Positions 29,080 to 38,425 of a stretch of 64,000 bases of DNA are shown here, in pieces. Position 1 is the stretch's first letter. Every line of letters begins with the position of its first letter. The translations under genes and the position numbers were made by a program. This DNA comes from Portibacter marinus. Its GTDB lineage: Bacteria; Bacteroidota; Bacteroidia; Chitinophagales; Saprospiraceae. The notes below the pieces were generated by a model. That model was not told the DNA's origin, did no database searches, and saw only the letters and a program-made list of their open reading frames with translations. The stretch covers positions 1-64,000 of the forward strand of contig NZ_JAJNKB010000009.1 of assembly GCF_021533195.1 (NCBI RefSeq), read 5' to 3'.

Positions 29080-29688
29080 ATGAAAATCATCTGTATCGGT
29101 CGCAATTACATTGACCACGCTAAAGAACTTAATAATCCTGTGCCTTCTCAGCCATTGGTGTTCATGAAACCGGCCACCGCCCAACTTAAGAATGGCAGTG
29201 ATTTCTACTATCCTGAGTTCTCTGAAAACATTCATTATGAATTAGAATTGATCTTAAAAATCAGCAAAAATGGAAAGTATATCGAAAAGAAATTTGCTGA
29301 GAATTATTACGACGAAATTGGACTGGGAATTGATTTTACAGCCAGGGATCTCCAGGATAAATGCAAGGAAAAGGGACACCCCTGGGAAATTGCAAAAGCA
29401 TTCGATCACTCCGCTGTCGTTGGAGACTTCATAAATAAAGAGGATATTCAGCAAGACCATATTGACTTTAGACTTGTCAAAAATGATGATGTTGTTCAAC
29501 AAGGCAATTCTAAGGATTTGATTTTTCCTTTTGACACCTTAATTGAGCATGTTTCAAAGTTCTTTACCTTGAACAAAGGGGATCTGATTTTCACAGGGAC
29601 ACCAGCTGGAGTAGGGCCAATAAAAATTGGTGATCGACTTCAAGGATTTTTAGGGGAACATTCATTATTGACTTGTAATATTAAGTGA
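29080..29688 (+). CDS. Fumarylacetoacetate hydrolase family protein
   Basis: The 202-residue single-domain FAH-fold protein shows the metal-binding set: glutamates in 'ENIHYELELILKI' and aspartate in 'LGIDFTARDLQD', plus the 'LIFTGTPAGVGPIKIGD' motif at the end. Small members act as acylpyruvases, oxaloacetate decarboxylases or related C-C hydrolases; which one cannot be told from sequence. It starts with 'MKIICIGRNYIDHAKELNNP', the common N terminus of FAHD1-like proteins, which favours acylpyruvate/oxaloacetate activity. Confidence 0.9.
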   Translation: MKIICIGRNYIDHAKELNNPVPSQPLVFMKPATAQLKNGSDFYYPEFSENIHYELELILKISKNGKYIEKKFAENYYDEIGLGIDFTARDLQDKCKEKGHPWEIAKAFDHSAVVGDFINKEDIQQDHIDFRLVKNDDVVQQGNSKDLIFPFDTLIEHVSKFFTLNKGDLIFTGTPAGVGPIKIGDRLQGFLGEHSLLTCNIK

Positions 29689-29703
29689 TTTCTTAATAAA
29701 TAA

Positions 29704-29711
29704 TATCTTTG
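29704..29711 (+). promoter_or_regulatory. -7 box of metK promoter
   Basis: TATCTTTG (TAnnTTTG) ends 37 bases before the metK ATG at 29749. The -33 element is not obvious at standard spacing. Confidence 0.5.
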
Positions 29712-29748
29712 CGCTCAATTTACACATTGACATAAAATACATATATAA

Positions 29749-31002
29749 ATGGCATATCTATTTACGTCTGAATCCGTTTCCGAGGGACACCCGGATAAAG
29801 TCGCTGATCAAATCTCAGATGCATTGGTTGATCACTTCATCGCCTTTGATCCCGAGTCCAAGGTGGCCTGTGAAACATTGGTAACTACAGGTCAGGTCGT
29901 ATTGGCAGGCGAGGTGAAATCTCAGACTTATCTAGATGTCCAAAATATTGCCAGAGATGTCATTAAAAGAATAGGATACACAAAATCAGAATATATGTTC
30001 GAGGCCAATAGCTGCGGAGTTTTCTCAGCTATTCACGAGCAATCACCAGACATTAATCAGGGCGTGGACCGAGCCACCAAAGAAGAGCAGGGTGCAGGTG
30101 ACCAGGGGATGATGTTTGGTTATGCCAGCAACGAGACAGAAAACTTCATGCCTCTTGCCCTTGACATTAGCCATAAGATTCTGGAGGAACTGGCCAGAGT
30201 GAGAAAAGAAGGGATAAATTTGACTTACTTGCGACCAGATGCCAAGTCTCAGGTAACCATCGAATATTCGGATGACAACAAACCTCAGAAAATTGATAGC
30301 ATCGTAGTGTCCACTCAGCACGATGAATTCGCAGATGATGAAACCATGTTGGCACAAATCAAAAGAGACATCATCAACGTCATTATCCCTAATGTAAAGA
30401 ATCAACTTAGTCCGGAATTACAGAAACTCTTTACGGATGATGTTACCTATCATATCAATCCCACTGGAAAGTTTGTGATTGGAGGACCTCATGGAGATAC
30501 TGGATTGACAGGGCGTAAAATCATTGTAGACACCTATGGAGGGAAAGGTGCACATGGAGGTGGAGCATTTTCAGGCAAAGACCCTTCTAAGGTGGACAGG
30601 TCAGCAGCTTATGCTACCAGACATATCGCTAAAAACTTAGTGGCGGCAGGGCTATGTGATGAAGTCCTGGTTCAGGTTTCTTATGCCATTGGGGTCGTGG
30701 AGCCTACGAATTTATATATCAATACATATGGTACTTCTAAAGTGGATATGACCGATGGTCAAATCGCAGAAAAAGTATATGAAATCTTTGACATGCGTCC
30801 ATATGCCATAGAAACACGTCTTAAATTAAGAACACCTATTTATTCTGATACAGCGGCTTACGGCCACATGGGACGTCAACCACAAACCAAAGTAGTATCA
30901 TTTACTGATGGATCTGGTAATACCAAGGAAATGGAAGTAGAAACCTTTACCTGGGAAAAATTAGACTATGTGAACAAGGTAAAAAAAGCCTTTGGATTAT
31001 AG
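29749..31002 (+). CDS. metK: S-adenosylmethionine synthetase
   Basis: The 417-residue enzyme makes S-adenosylmethionine from methionine and ATP. Conserved segments are '[21 protein letters not shown]', '[12 protein letters not shown]' (ATP site), '[20 protein letters not shown]' and '[19 protein letters not shown]' (P-loop-like). The length is slightly above the usual 380-400 because of an insertion around residues 170-190, as in other Bacteroidota. Its last 11 bases overlap the start of a methyltransferase gene, an apt pairing of SAM supply and use. Confidence 0.97.
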   Translation: MAYLFTSESVSEGHPDKVADQISDALVDHFIAFDPESKVACETLVTTGQVVLAGEVKSQTYLDVQNIARDVIKRIGYTKSEYMFEANSCGVFSAIHEQSPDINQGVDRATKEEQGAGDQGMMFGYASNETENFMPLALDISHKILEELARVRKEGINLTYLRPDAKSQVTIEYSDDNKPQKIDSIVVSTQHDEFADDETMLAQIKRDIINVIIPNVKNQLSPELQKLFTDDVTYHINPTGKFVIGGPHGDTGLTGRKIIVDTYGGKGAHGGGAFSGKDPSKVDRSAAYATRHIAKNLVAAGLCDEVLVQVSYAIGVVEPTNLYINTYGTSKVDMTDGQIAEKVYEIFDMRPYAIETRLKLRTPIYSDTAAYGHMGRQPQTKVVSFTDGSGNTKEMEVETFTWEKLDYVNKVKKAFGL

Positions 31003-31570
31003 TATTGTTGATATCCCGGATCTTATACCTGCATTAGAGCAACACTGTGATGAAATGGGATTTACCATGCCATCTGACCGACGGATAGGTGCGCTATTAA
31101 GGACGCTTTGCCTTTCAAAACCGGGAGGTCAATTTCTAGAATTAGGAACAGGTATAGGCCTTTCACTCGCCTGGATGGTTGATGGATTGACAAAAGGTTC
31201 AAATATTACCTCTGTCGATAATGACACGGAACTTATTGAATTTGTTTCTAATTATTTCGGAAATCATCCACAAGTCACCTTGAATTGTGTAGATGGCTGC
31301 CACTGGATTATTGCCAATAAACATCGCAGATTTGATCTGATTTTCGCCGATACATGGCCCGGAAAATATGAAATGATCGAAGAAACTTTGTCTATGCTCA
31401 AGACTGGTGGTTTTTATGTGATAGATGACATGAACGAGCAGGACAATTGGCCGGAAGGCCATGCTGAAAATGTGCATCGACTTACTGATTTGCTATCTCG
31501 AAGTGATGATTTGCAAGTCACAAAAATGAATTGGTCCACAGGCATCTTTGTTTGTGTCAAAATTACTTGA
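30992..31570 (+). CDS. Class I SAM-dependent methyltransferase (O-methyltransferase-like)
   Basis: The 192-residue protein has the SAM-binding motif I '[16 protein letters not shown]', the acidic end of strand 2 ('[13 protein letters not shown]') and '[15 protein letters not shown]' followed by '[12 protein letters not shown]', as in catechol/caffeoyl-type O-methyltransferases. The substrate is unknown. The start lies inside the metK 3' end (11-base overlap), so it is translationally coupled to SAM synthesis. Confidence 0.85.
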   Translation: MDYSIVDIPDLIPALEQHCDEMGFTMPSDRRIGALLRTLCLSKPGGQFLELGTGIGLSLAWMVDGLTKGSNITSVDNDTELIEFVSNYFGNHPQVTLNCVDGCHWIIANKHRRFDLIFADTWPGKYEMIEETLSMLKTGGFYVIDDMNEQDNWPEGHAENVHRLTDLLSRSDDLQVTKMNWSTGIFVCVKIT

Positions 31571-31654
31571 CAAATCGCTGTGAAAGTTTCGTGAACAAAT
31601 CTCAATTTTTAATATTTATAGTATCTATATTCATCGCAATTAGCTTAACAATGC

Positions 31655-31662
31655 TAACTTTG
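31655..31662 (+). promoter_or_regulatory. -7 box of gcvP promoter
   Basis: TAACTTTG fits TAnnTTTG and lies 26 bases before the gcvP ATG. The -33 region is AT-rich without a clear TTTG. Confidence 0.5.
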
Positions 31663-31688
31663 CGGCTGTTATAAACCAAGCGATAAAA

Positions 31689-34568
31689 ATGCAGATAACT
31701 AATAAAGGAGATCGATTTGCAGACAGGCATATTGGTCCCTCTAAAGAAGCATTGAATGAGATGCTCAACACCTTGAATATTGCTGATTTAGATATGCTCA
31801 TCGATGAGACCATTCCGTCTGATATTCGAATGAGAAAGGAGCTAGATATTAGCGAGGCCATGTCTGAATTTGAATATTTAAATCATATTAAAGCACTGGG
31901 TGAAAAAAATATAATAGCTGATAACTATATCGGCCAGGGTTACTACGGAACCATTACCCCATCAGTAATTTTACGAAATATCTTTCAAAATCCGGGTTGG
32001 TATACACAGTACACGCCCTATCAGGCCGAAATTGCCCAGGGACGATTGGAAGCCTTATTGAACTTTCAGACCATGGTCTCTGACCTGACTGGCATGGCAT
32101 TAGCCAATGCTTCTTTGCTCGATGAGGGTACTGCGGCGGCCGAAGCGATGTCCATGTTCTACGGTCTTAAAAACAAGCGGGCCAAAGACGAACCGGTCAG
32201 CAAGATTTTTGTGGACAGTGGAGTATTTGACCACACGGTAGAAGTATTGTTGACCAGAGCCGAGCCTATGGATATCGAAGTGGTGATGGGTGATTGGAAG
32301 GAGATGGATCTGGAGGATCAGTACTTTGCAGTTCTGCTTCAATACCCGGACAAACATGGCGAAATTGAAGATTTCAGAAACTTTGTATCGAAACTGAGTG
32401 ATAAAGGCATCTATTCCATATTTGCGGCGGATTTATTAAGCTTAGCCCTGATCACTCCTCCGGGAGAATTTGGCGCTGACGCAGTGGTCGGTTTGACTCA
32501 AAGATTTGGGGTGCCTATGGGTTTTGGTGGGCCTCATGCAGCGTATTTTGCTACCAGAGAGGATTTTAAGAGAAACATTCCCGGAAGAATTATCGGCGTG
32601 TCTAGAGACAGAGATGATAACTATGCACTGAGAATGGCGCTTCAGACCAGAGAACAGCACATCAAAAGAGATAAAGCTACTTCCAATATTTGTACAGCTC
32701 AGGCACTTTTAGCCATTATGGCCGGTATGTATGCGGTTTATCATGGCGAAGAAGGGATTAAAACCATTGCGGAGAACATTCATAAAAGAACTGCGTTTCT
32801 GGCTTCAGGACTTCTATCTCTGGGCTACGATTTAACTAGCGAATCCTTTTTTGATACCATTTCCATCAAATGCAGCAATGATCTCTTAACAAAAGTAAAA
32901 GATCAGGCATCAGAGCGTAGAATTAACTTCTTTTACGCTGATGGGGAAATAAGGATTTCTATTGATGAAACGAAGTCAGACCAACAAGTTCGTGATCTGT
33001 TGCAAATGTTCGCGGATATTAAGAGTGGCGACATTGCTCACGACTTCATGTCTGAAAATTCATATATTCCTACCAGTCTTCAGAGATCATCGGCTTACTT
33101 AACGCATGAGATATTCAACCAACATCACTCTGAAACTAAGATGATGCGCTATATCAAGTCTTTGGAAAACAAAGACCTGTCATTGGTTCATGCCATGATA
33201 CCACTGGGATCATGTACCATGAAGCTAAATGCTGCATCTCAATTAATTCCGGTAAGTCTTCCTGAATTTGCGAACATTCACCCGTTTGCACCCTCTGACC
33301 AAACCAAAGGGTACATGGAGCTTATTCACGAGTTAGAAAAAGACTTGAGTACGATTACAGGTTTTGCAGCATGTTCGCTACAGCCTAATTCGGGTGCTCA
33401 AGGTGAGTATTCCGGACTTTTAACCATCGCTGCTTATCATAAAGAGAATGGGGAAGCACATAGAGATATTGCCCTAATTCCTTCATCCGCCCATGGTACC
33501 AATCCCGCGAGCGCAGTCATGACAGGAATGAAAGTGGTGGTTGTGAAATGTGATGAGAAAGGTAACATCGACGTCGATGATTTACGAGATAAAGCGGATC
33601 AACATTCAGCTTATTTGGCAGCCTTGATGGTGACTTATCCTTCTACTCATGGTGTGTTCGAGTCAAGGATAAAAGAAATATGCAAAATCGTGCACGATAA
33701 TGGAGGTCTGGTGTATATGGATGGTGCCAATATGAATGCACAGGTAGGATTAACTTCGCCAGGCCATATCAATGCAGATGTGTGCCATCTTAATTTGCAC
33801 AAAACTTTTGCCATTCCCCATGGTGGTGGAGGTCCAGGCATGGGGCCAATTTGTGTTAATGAGAAACTTAAGCCATTTTTACCAGGTCATATTTATGCGG
33901 ACTGTGGTGGGAATAAAGCCATTAAGGCGGTGTCTGCAGCACCATATGGCAGCGCCAGTATTCTACTGATTTCATATGGATATATTAAAATGCTGGGTGC
34001 AAAAGGATTAGTGGAGTCGACGAGGTATGCCATTTTAAATGCTAACTACATTAAAGCCAGACTAGAAGAAGAGTATCAAGTTCTTTATACGGGCGAAAAA
34101 GGTAGAGCAGCCCATGAGCTGATCATTGATGTTAATCCTTATAAAAGTTTAAATGTAACTGCAGAAGACATTGCAAAGCGACTGATCGACTATGGTTTTC
34201 ATGCTCCTACTTTGTCATTTCCTGTAGCAGGTACATTGATGATTGAACCGACTGAAAGTGAGAGCAAGGATGAATTGGATCGTTTTTGTGATGCCATGTT
34301 GGAGATTAAGAAAGAATTGAATGAAATAGCTACCGGAGAGGCAGATAAAGACAATAATGTACTGTCCAATGCGCCTCATACCTTAGCCATGCTGACCAGT
34401 GATGAGTGGAAATTGCCTTATACCAGAAGCAAGGCTGCCTATCCTCTATCGTATTTGCACCAGAATAAATTTTGGGCATCTGTACGAAGAGTGGACAATG
34501 CATATGGTGACCGTAATCTGATTTGCACCTGTCCACCTATGGAAGCTTACGAAGAGGCGGAAGCATGA
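31689..34568 (+). CDS. gcvP: Glycine dehydrogenase (decarboxylating), P protein
   Basis: The 959-residue single-chain P protein of the glycine cleavage system decarboxylates glycine and passes the aminomethyl group to the lipoyl H protein. The N-terminal half ('FADRHIGPSKEALNEML', 'GQGYYGTITPSVILRN') and the C-terminal half are fused as in most Bacteroidota. The PLP lysine is K705 in 'LNLHKTFAIPHGGGGPG'. Length is standard. No gcvT or gcvH is nearby, so the complex is assembled from other loci. The stop overlaps the hldD start (ATGA). Confidence 0.97.
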   Translation: MQITNKGDRFADRHIGPSKEALNEMLNTLNIADLDMLIDETIPSDIRMRKELDISEAMSEFEYLNHIKALGEKNIIADNYIGQGYYGTITPSVILRNIFQNPGWYTQYTPYQAEIAQGRLEALLNFQTMVSDLTGMALANASLLDEGTAAAEAMSMFYGLKNKRAKDEPVSKIFVDSGVFDHTVEVLLTRAEPMDIEVVMGDWKEMDLEDQYFAVLLQYPDKHGEIEDFRNFVSKLSDKGIYSIFAADLLSLALITPPGEFGADAVVGLTQRFGVPMGFGGPHAAYFATREDFKRNIPGRIIGVSRDRDDNYALRMALQTREQHIKRDKATSNICTAQALLAIMAGMYAVYHGEEGIKTIAENIHKRTAFLASGLLSLGYDLTSESFFDTISIKCSNDLLTKVKDQASERRINFFYADGEIRISIDETKSDQQVRDLLQMFADIKSGDIAHDFMSENSYIPTSLQRSSAYLTHEIFNQHHSETKMMRYIKSLENKDLSLVHAMIPLGSCTMKLNAASQLIPVSLPEFANIHPFAPSDQTKGYMELIHELEKDLSTITGFAACSLQPNSGAQGEYSGLLTIAAYHKENGEAHRDIALIPSSAHGTNPASAVMTGMKVVVVKCDEKGNIDVDDLRDKADQHSAYLAALMVTYPSTHGVFESRIKEICKIVHDNGGLVYMDGANMNAQVGLTSPGHINADVCHLNLHKTFAIPHGGGGPGMGPICVNEKLKPFLPGHIYADCGGNKAIKAVSAAPYGSASILLISYGYIKMLGAKGLVESTRYAILNANYIKARLEEEYQVLYTGEKGRAAHELIIDVNPYKSLNVTAEDIAKRLIDYGFHAPTLSFPVAGTLMIEPTESESKDELDRFCDAMLEIKKELNEIATGEADKDNNVLSNAPHTLAMLTSDEWKLPYTRSKAAYPLSYLHQNKFWASVRRVDNAYGDRNLICTCPPMEAYEEAEA

Positions 34569-35530
34569 TCATCGTCACGGGAGCGGCAGGTTTTATCGGA
34601 TCATGTATGATTCGTTATCTCCAGGATGAGGAATATTCCGACATTGTGGCAATTGACAATTTCCGGGTAGAGAAAAAAGAAAAAAATTACATCCATAAGG
34701 AGGGTATACTAAAGATCGATCGCAGGGAAGCCTTTAGTTTTATTTCGACCAATTCGAGTGATATCAGAGCGATCGTGCACTTAGGTGCCAGAACCGATAC
34801 AGTGGAAACTGATCCTGCTATCTTTCAGGATTTGAATGTCAATTATTCTAAAAAAATATGGGATCTCTGTGCTACACTTGACATACCTTTAATTTATGCA
34901 TCTTCAGCAGCTACATACGGTAATGGAGAACACGGCTTCGACGATCATTTGGATGATATTTCAGTATTGAAACCTATGAATGAATATGGTCGGTCTAAGC
35001 AAATATTCGATGAATGGGCGCTTGAACGTAGCAAAAAACCACCATATTGGGTCGGATTGAAATTCTTTAATGTCTATGGTCCTAATGAGTATCACAAAGA
35101 CAGGATGGCCTCTGTTATTTTTCATGCTTTTTCACAAATTCGAAAGACCGGTCACATGAAGCTCTTCCGCTCTCATAAGCCAGAATTTAAAGACGGGATG
35201 CAATTAAGAGACTTTATTTATGTCAAGGATGTATGTCAATGCATCATTTCTCTAATATATCAGCCGATCGATTCCGGCATTTATAATCTGGGTACTGGAC
35301 AAGCCAGATCATTCCTGGATTTGGTCAATGCCACATTCGAGGCCATGGAGATAGAACGCCAAATAGAGTACATTGACATCCCTAAAGACATTCGTGACAA
35401 TTATCAGTATTTTACTGAGGCAGAGATGGGCAAATTAAAGCATCAAATGCCAACTCTGAATTTTTATTCTCTAGAAAAGGGTGTAGATGATTATGTGAAA
35501 AATTATTTATTGCCAGGTAAATACCTATAG
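34565..35530 (+). CDS. hldD: ADP-L-glycero-D-manno-heptose-6-epimerase
   Basis: Start 34565 ('MIIVTGAAGFIGSCMIRYLQ') overlaps the gcvP stop by four bases; the longer frame from 34523 is out of keeping with the family N terminus. The ~321-residue SDR enzyme has the Rossmann 'GAAGFIGS', 'IYASSAATYGNGEHGF' with the catalytic serine/threonine region, the 'YGRSK' YxxxK motif, and 'KFFNVYGPNEYHKDRMASV' typical of HldD. It makes the L,D-heptose donor for lipopolysaccharide core. Confidence 0.93.
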   Translation: MIIVTGAAGFIGSCMIRYLQDEEYSDIVAIDNFRVEKKEKNYIHKEGILKIDRREAFSFISTNSSDIRAIVHLGARTDTVETDPAIFQDLNVNYSKKIWDLCATLDIPLIYASSAATYGNGEHGFDDHLDDISVLKPMNEYGRSKQIFDEWALERSKKPPYWVGLKFFNVYGPNEYHKDRMASVIFHAFSQIRKTGHMKLFRSHKPEFKDGMQLRDFIYVKDVCQCIISLIYQPIDSGIYNLGTGQARSFLDLVNATFEAMEIERQIEYIDIPKDIRDNYQYFTEAEMGKLKHQMPTLNFYSLEKGVDDYVKNYLLPGKYL

Positions 35531-35532
35531 CC

Positions 35533-35979
35533 TCACCAATTTTTTTCCTCGGTTCCGTAGTAAATCAGACTCCAGGTCGAATCTACTTTGCCCCATCGCC
35601 TTTCAATTGTCAGTAAGCCCATGTTATCCTGAATTTTCTCGATCACCAAATCTCCCAGTACCGTAAAAGATCTGGAATACCCGGCATCCATGTTAAAAGG
35701 TCGATGAAGTTTCCATGAATCTGAAACATAAGTTTTTTCTAAGGTGAGTGTTTCCATGGAGTCTCGGCTAGTCATTTCACCTTTCAACGGAAAAACGATG
35801 TGACTCATCTGAAAAGATGAATCGGAATGAAACTGGTCATAGAAGTCATGAAAGCCGTCTGGTAATTCAGTCTGTAATCCGGATTCTTTCACAGGCTCTT
35901 CCTGTAATTCCGGCTTGCTATTGTTACAGCTTGTAAGGAAACAAGCACAGAATATTATTAATTTAAATGGCTTCGGCAT
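35533..35979 (-). CDS. DUF4348-type lipoprotein
   Basis: The 148-residue product has a lipoprotein signal ('MPKPFKLIIFCACFLTSCNN', lipobox LTSC). Its 'GFHDFYDQFHSDSSFQMSHI' and 'WSLIYYGTEE' parts recall DUF4348 proteins of Bacteroidota (recalled, not searched). Function is unknown. It overlaps the upstream phosphopantetheinyl transferase gene by 17 bases, suggesting a two-gene operon. Confidence 0.75.
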   Translation of the reverse strand: MPKPFKLIIFCACFLTSCNNSKPELQEEPVKESGLQTELPDGFHDFYDQFHSDSSFQMSHIVFPLKGEMTSRDSMETLTLEKTYVSDSWKLHRPFNMDAGYSRSFTVLGDLVIEKIQDNMGLLTIERRWGKVDSTWSLIYYGTEEKNW

Positions 35980-36610
35980 ACACTAGAATATGTGAATTGA
36001 TTTTCATCGCTTCTAACTTGAAATCTGATTGATAATCTTCTTTTTCGAATCGTCCTATAAATGTGATGGGTGAGCCATTCCATTCGTTCACATGGATATC
36101 CATATGCTTTTTGAAATCCACCGATTTCTTTCCATACGCTTTAAAGAGCGATTCTTTAGCTCCCCAAATAATGTGCATTACTTCAATGTGTTTGTCCTCC
36201 GATATATTGTCTAAATCTGACCATTCTCTTTCATTCATAAACTTAGGTGCTATTCGATCGATCTTACTGACAATAAATTGGATGTCGATACCGACCAATG
36301 ACTTAGAGGCAATGGCTGCTGACATACCATGGGAGTGGCTGAAAGAAATGTGATGTTTTGAATCGTGGATGTAAGGTTTACCATGTTGATCTTTCAGAAT
36401 AACAGCCCTCTGCGTTCGTTTAGACATCAGGTGTATCAAATGGCGGGACGACAGCCATTCTATACTTCTTCGTCCTTTCATATCAGCAACCAGATCTTGT
36501 TCCTCTGAGGTGAGTGCGAGCTCATTTTCGAAGTATGCATCATCTTCCTCAATCATCCAAACACCTAGCATGGCTCCTCCAAATACCTGTTTATCTATGT
36601 AGTGCGGCAT
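35963..36610 (-). CDS. 4'-phosphopantetheinyl transferase superfamily protein
   Basis: The 215-residue protein shows the Sfp-type motifs: 'HHISFSHSHGMSAAIAS', 'LVGIDIQFI' (metal-binding Asp) and 'IIWGAKESLFKAYGKKSVDF' (W/KE..K). It transfers phosphopantetheine from CoA to carrier proteins, either AcpP or a secondary-metabolite carrier. The length fits the bacterial Sfp group rather than the short AcpS group. It is followed by a lipoprotein gene that overlaps it. Confidence 0.88.
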   Translation of the reverse strand: MPHYIDKQVFGGAMLGVWMIEEDDAYFENELALTSEEQDLVADMKGRRSIEWLSSRHLIHLMSKRTQRAVILKDQHGKPYIHDSKHHISFSHSHGMSAAIASKSLVGIDIQFIVSKIDRIAPKFMNEREWSDLDNISEDKHIEVMHIIWGAKESLFKAYGKKSVDFKKHMDIHVNEWNGSPITFIGRFEKEDYQSDFKLEAMKINSHILVYAEAI

Positions 36611-36671
36611 GGCCCAAAAATAAGGTATTATCTTCTAATATACGCATAAAGAAAGGTGGATGAAATTTGTC

Positions 36672-36679
36672 TATATTTG
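36672..36679 (+). promoter_or_regulatory. -7 box of dcd promoter
   Basis: TATATTTG matches TAnnTTTG and ends 23 bases before the dcd ATG at 36702. It lies inside the longer reading frame from 36660 and so supports the shorter start. Confidence 0.55.
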
Positions 36680-36701
36680 CACGCACTTAAAAAAGTCATA
36701 T

Positions 36702-37238
36702 ATGATTCTTACAGATGTGAGTATAAAACAGGCCATAGAGAATGGTGAAATCATTATAGATCCTTATAGACCTGATTGCCTGGGTACCAATTCATATGAT
36801 GTCCATCTTGGAAAGTATCTAGCGATTTATAAGGATGAAATTCTCGATGCAAAAAAACACAATGAGATAGAAGAAATCATTATTCCTGAGGAAGGCTATG
36901 TACTTAAGCCGGGAGAACTTTATTTAGGCGTGACAGAAGAGTACACGGAAACTCACAACTCTGTTCCATTTTTAGAAGGTAAATCAAGTGTAGGTCGACT
37001 TGGAATTGATATTCACGCCACTGCGGGTAAAGGTGATGTAGGCTTTTGTAATACCTGGACACTGGAAATTTCATGCACTAAACCGGTTAGGGTCTATGCT
37101 GGAATGCCTATAGGTCAACTCATCTATTTTATGGTAGATGGAGAGATCCACAACTACTACAATAAGAAAAAGAATGCTAAATACACGGAACGGACCATTA
37201 AGCCGGTGGAGTCGATGATGTGGAAAAACAGTTTTTAA
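36702..37238 (+). CDS. dcd: dCTP deaminase
   Basis: The 178-residue protein starts 'MILTDVSIKQAIENGEIIID'. It has the trimeric dUTPase-like fold signatures 'CLGTNSYDVHLGKYLAI', 'GKSSVGRLGIDIHATAGKGD' and 'VYAGMPIGQLIYF'. It deaminates dCTP to dUTP in thymidylate supply. Start 36702 is chosen from the family N terminus and the promoter position. Convergent with the rhodanese gene, with stops overlapping by four bases. Confidence 0.93.
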   Translation: MILTDVSIKQAIENGEIIIDPYRPDCLGTNSYDVHLGKYLAIYKDEILDAKKHNEIEEIIIPEEGYVLKPGELYLGVTEEYTETHNSVPFLEGKSSVGRLGIDIHATAGKGDVGFCNTWTLEISCTKPVRVYAGMPIGQLIYFMVDGEIHNYYNKKKNAKYTERTIKPVESMMWKNSF

Positions 37239-37534
37239 AGCCCTTTACGGTTCCATTCCAGCATTCCACCCACCAGATTTCTTACATTTTTAAAACCCAT
37301 CTGCTCCATGAATGCTTTAGCTTGTCCGCTTCTATTTCCGGAACGACAATAAACCACGATTTCCTTTTCCTTCGCATCTTCGTAGTCTTCTAGGTTGGCG
37401 GGAAGAGTTCCCAGTGGTATGTGATCGCCACCTACATGAAATTCAGCCCTTTCATAGTCCTCTCTAACATCGATCAGAATGAAGTCATCCTTAGCGTCTA
37501 ATTTATCTTTCAGTTCTTCTACTTGAATATCCAT
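37235..37534 (-). CDS. Single-domain rhodanese-like protein
   Basis: The 99-residue protein has a complete rhodanese fold with the catalytic cysteine in 'VVYCRSGNRSGQAKAFM' and the 'LVGGMLEWNRKG' C terminus. There is no signal peptide, so it is cytoplasmic. Such proteins carry persulphide sulphur. It lies one base downstream of the PASTA-domain gene and is probably co-transcribed with it. Confidence 0.92.
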   Translation of the reverse strand: MDIQVEELKDKLDAKDDFILIDVREDYERAEFHVGGDHIPLGTLPANLEDYEDAKEKEIVVYCRSGNRSGQAKAFMEQMGFKNVRNLVGGMLEWNRKGL

Positions 37535-37535
37535 T

Positions 37536-38348
37536 TTAATTGCAATTAACTGGTTTGTTCTGAGATATGGTCAATGTGATCTCGTCTCCTATTTTTATGA
37601 GTCCTTCGGGATTGTAAGTGGGGTTCTGTCCCACCACATAGGCAGAATTAGCATCAGCCACTTCCCCTGAAGAAACAATCTGGCCTACATTTAGTTTTAA
37701 ACTTTCTATTAAGAATTGAGCAGATTCCAGATCCATGCATACCAGATCAGGTATGCCCATCTCTCCTCCGTATCTTTTACTTAAAACAAACTGTAATGTT
37801 CCACCTTTTTCAATCTCCACTTCATTATTGCGGCCTTCGCTGGATATAATTTTCTGGCCCTCATAGTAGACTTCCAAAATATGGTTAGGCTCTCCCGGGT
37901 CATAGATGTAATCCCTCACCTCTGAATTGATATCCATAAAACCTAATTCTTTGCTTTTTCTTTCAAAATCCCTTCCATACAAGCTGGGAAGACTACTGAC
38001 TTTGATTTGATCAGCCAGATATTTCGTTGTGGTTACGTATACTTTCCGATTTTCCTTGACCTTACTATCAGGTTTTGGATTCTGGTCAATGATGATTCCA
38101 CCTTGACGGCCAATTAAATGCACAGAATCATTTACTATGATTTCAAATGTCTCTTTTTGGGCCAATTGAGAAGCTTCCGTCAATGGCATGTCCACAAAAT
38201 TAGGTAGGATTAGCTTCTGTCCGTGATTGGTATATGACCTAAGCCACAAGAGGACCAAAAGGAAGATGACCACGAAAAAAAGTGCGATAAAAAGAAGATT
38301 CTTTATAAATGACTTGCTTGTCAAAAATTTAAATATTGAATTTGCCAA
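37536..38348 (-). CDS. Membrane-anchored PASTA domain protein
   Basis: The 270-residue product has one N-terminal transmembrane helix (about 15-37, 'LLFIALFFVVIFLLVLLWL') and about three PASTA domains outside the cytoplasm. One starts near 'LILPNFVDMPLTEA' with 'IIIDQNPKPDSKVKENRKVY'; the last is near 'MGIPDLVCMDLESAQFLI' with 'YVVGQNPTYNPEGLIKIGDE'. PASTA modules bind muropeptides or beta-lactams in other bacteria. There is no kinase domain here, so this is a stand-alone PASTA protein of the kind common in Bacteroidota. It is divergent from the MATE gene. Confidence 0.88.
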   Translation of the reverse strand: MANSIFKFLTSKSFIKNLLFIALFFVVIFLLVLLWLRSYTNHGQKLILPNFVDMPLTEASQLAQKETFEIIVNDSVHLIGRQGGIIIDQNPKPDSKVKENRKVYVTTTKYLADQIKVSSLPSLYGRDFERKSKELGFMDINSEVRDYIYDPGEPNHILEVYYEGQKIISSEGRNNEVEIEKGGTLQFVLSKRYGGEMGIPDLVCMDLESAQFLIESLKLNVGQIVSSGEVADANSAYVVGQNPTYNPEGLIKIGDEITLTISQNKPVNCN

Positions 38349-38425
38349 TAAAATTAATTCATTTAAAACGCGAAATATAGCTATTAAAGGTGATTAATCA
38401 ATGATATATTGTGCTCAATTGTAAT

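Noticed and set aside
36660-36701. Longer N terminus for dCTP deaminase
   Set aside because: It contains the promoter -7 box and does not fit the family N terminus; the ATG at 36702 does.
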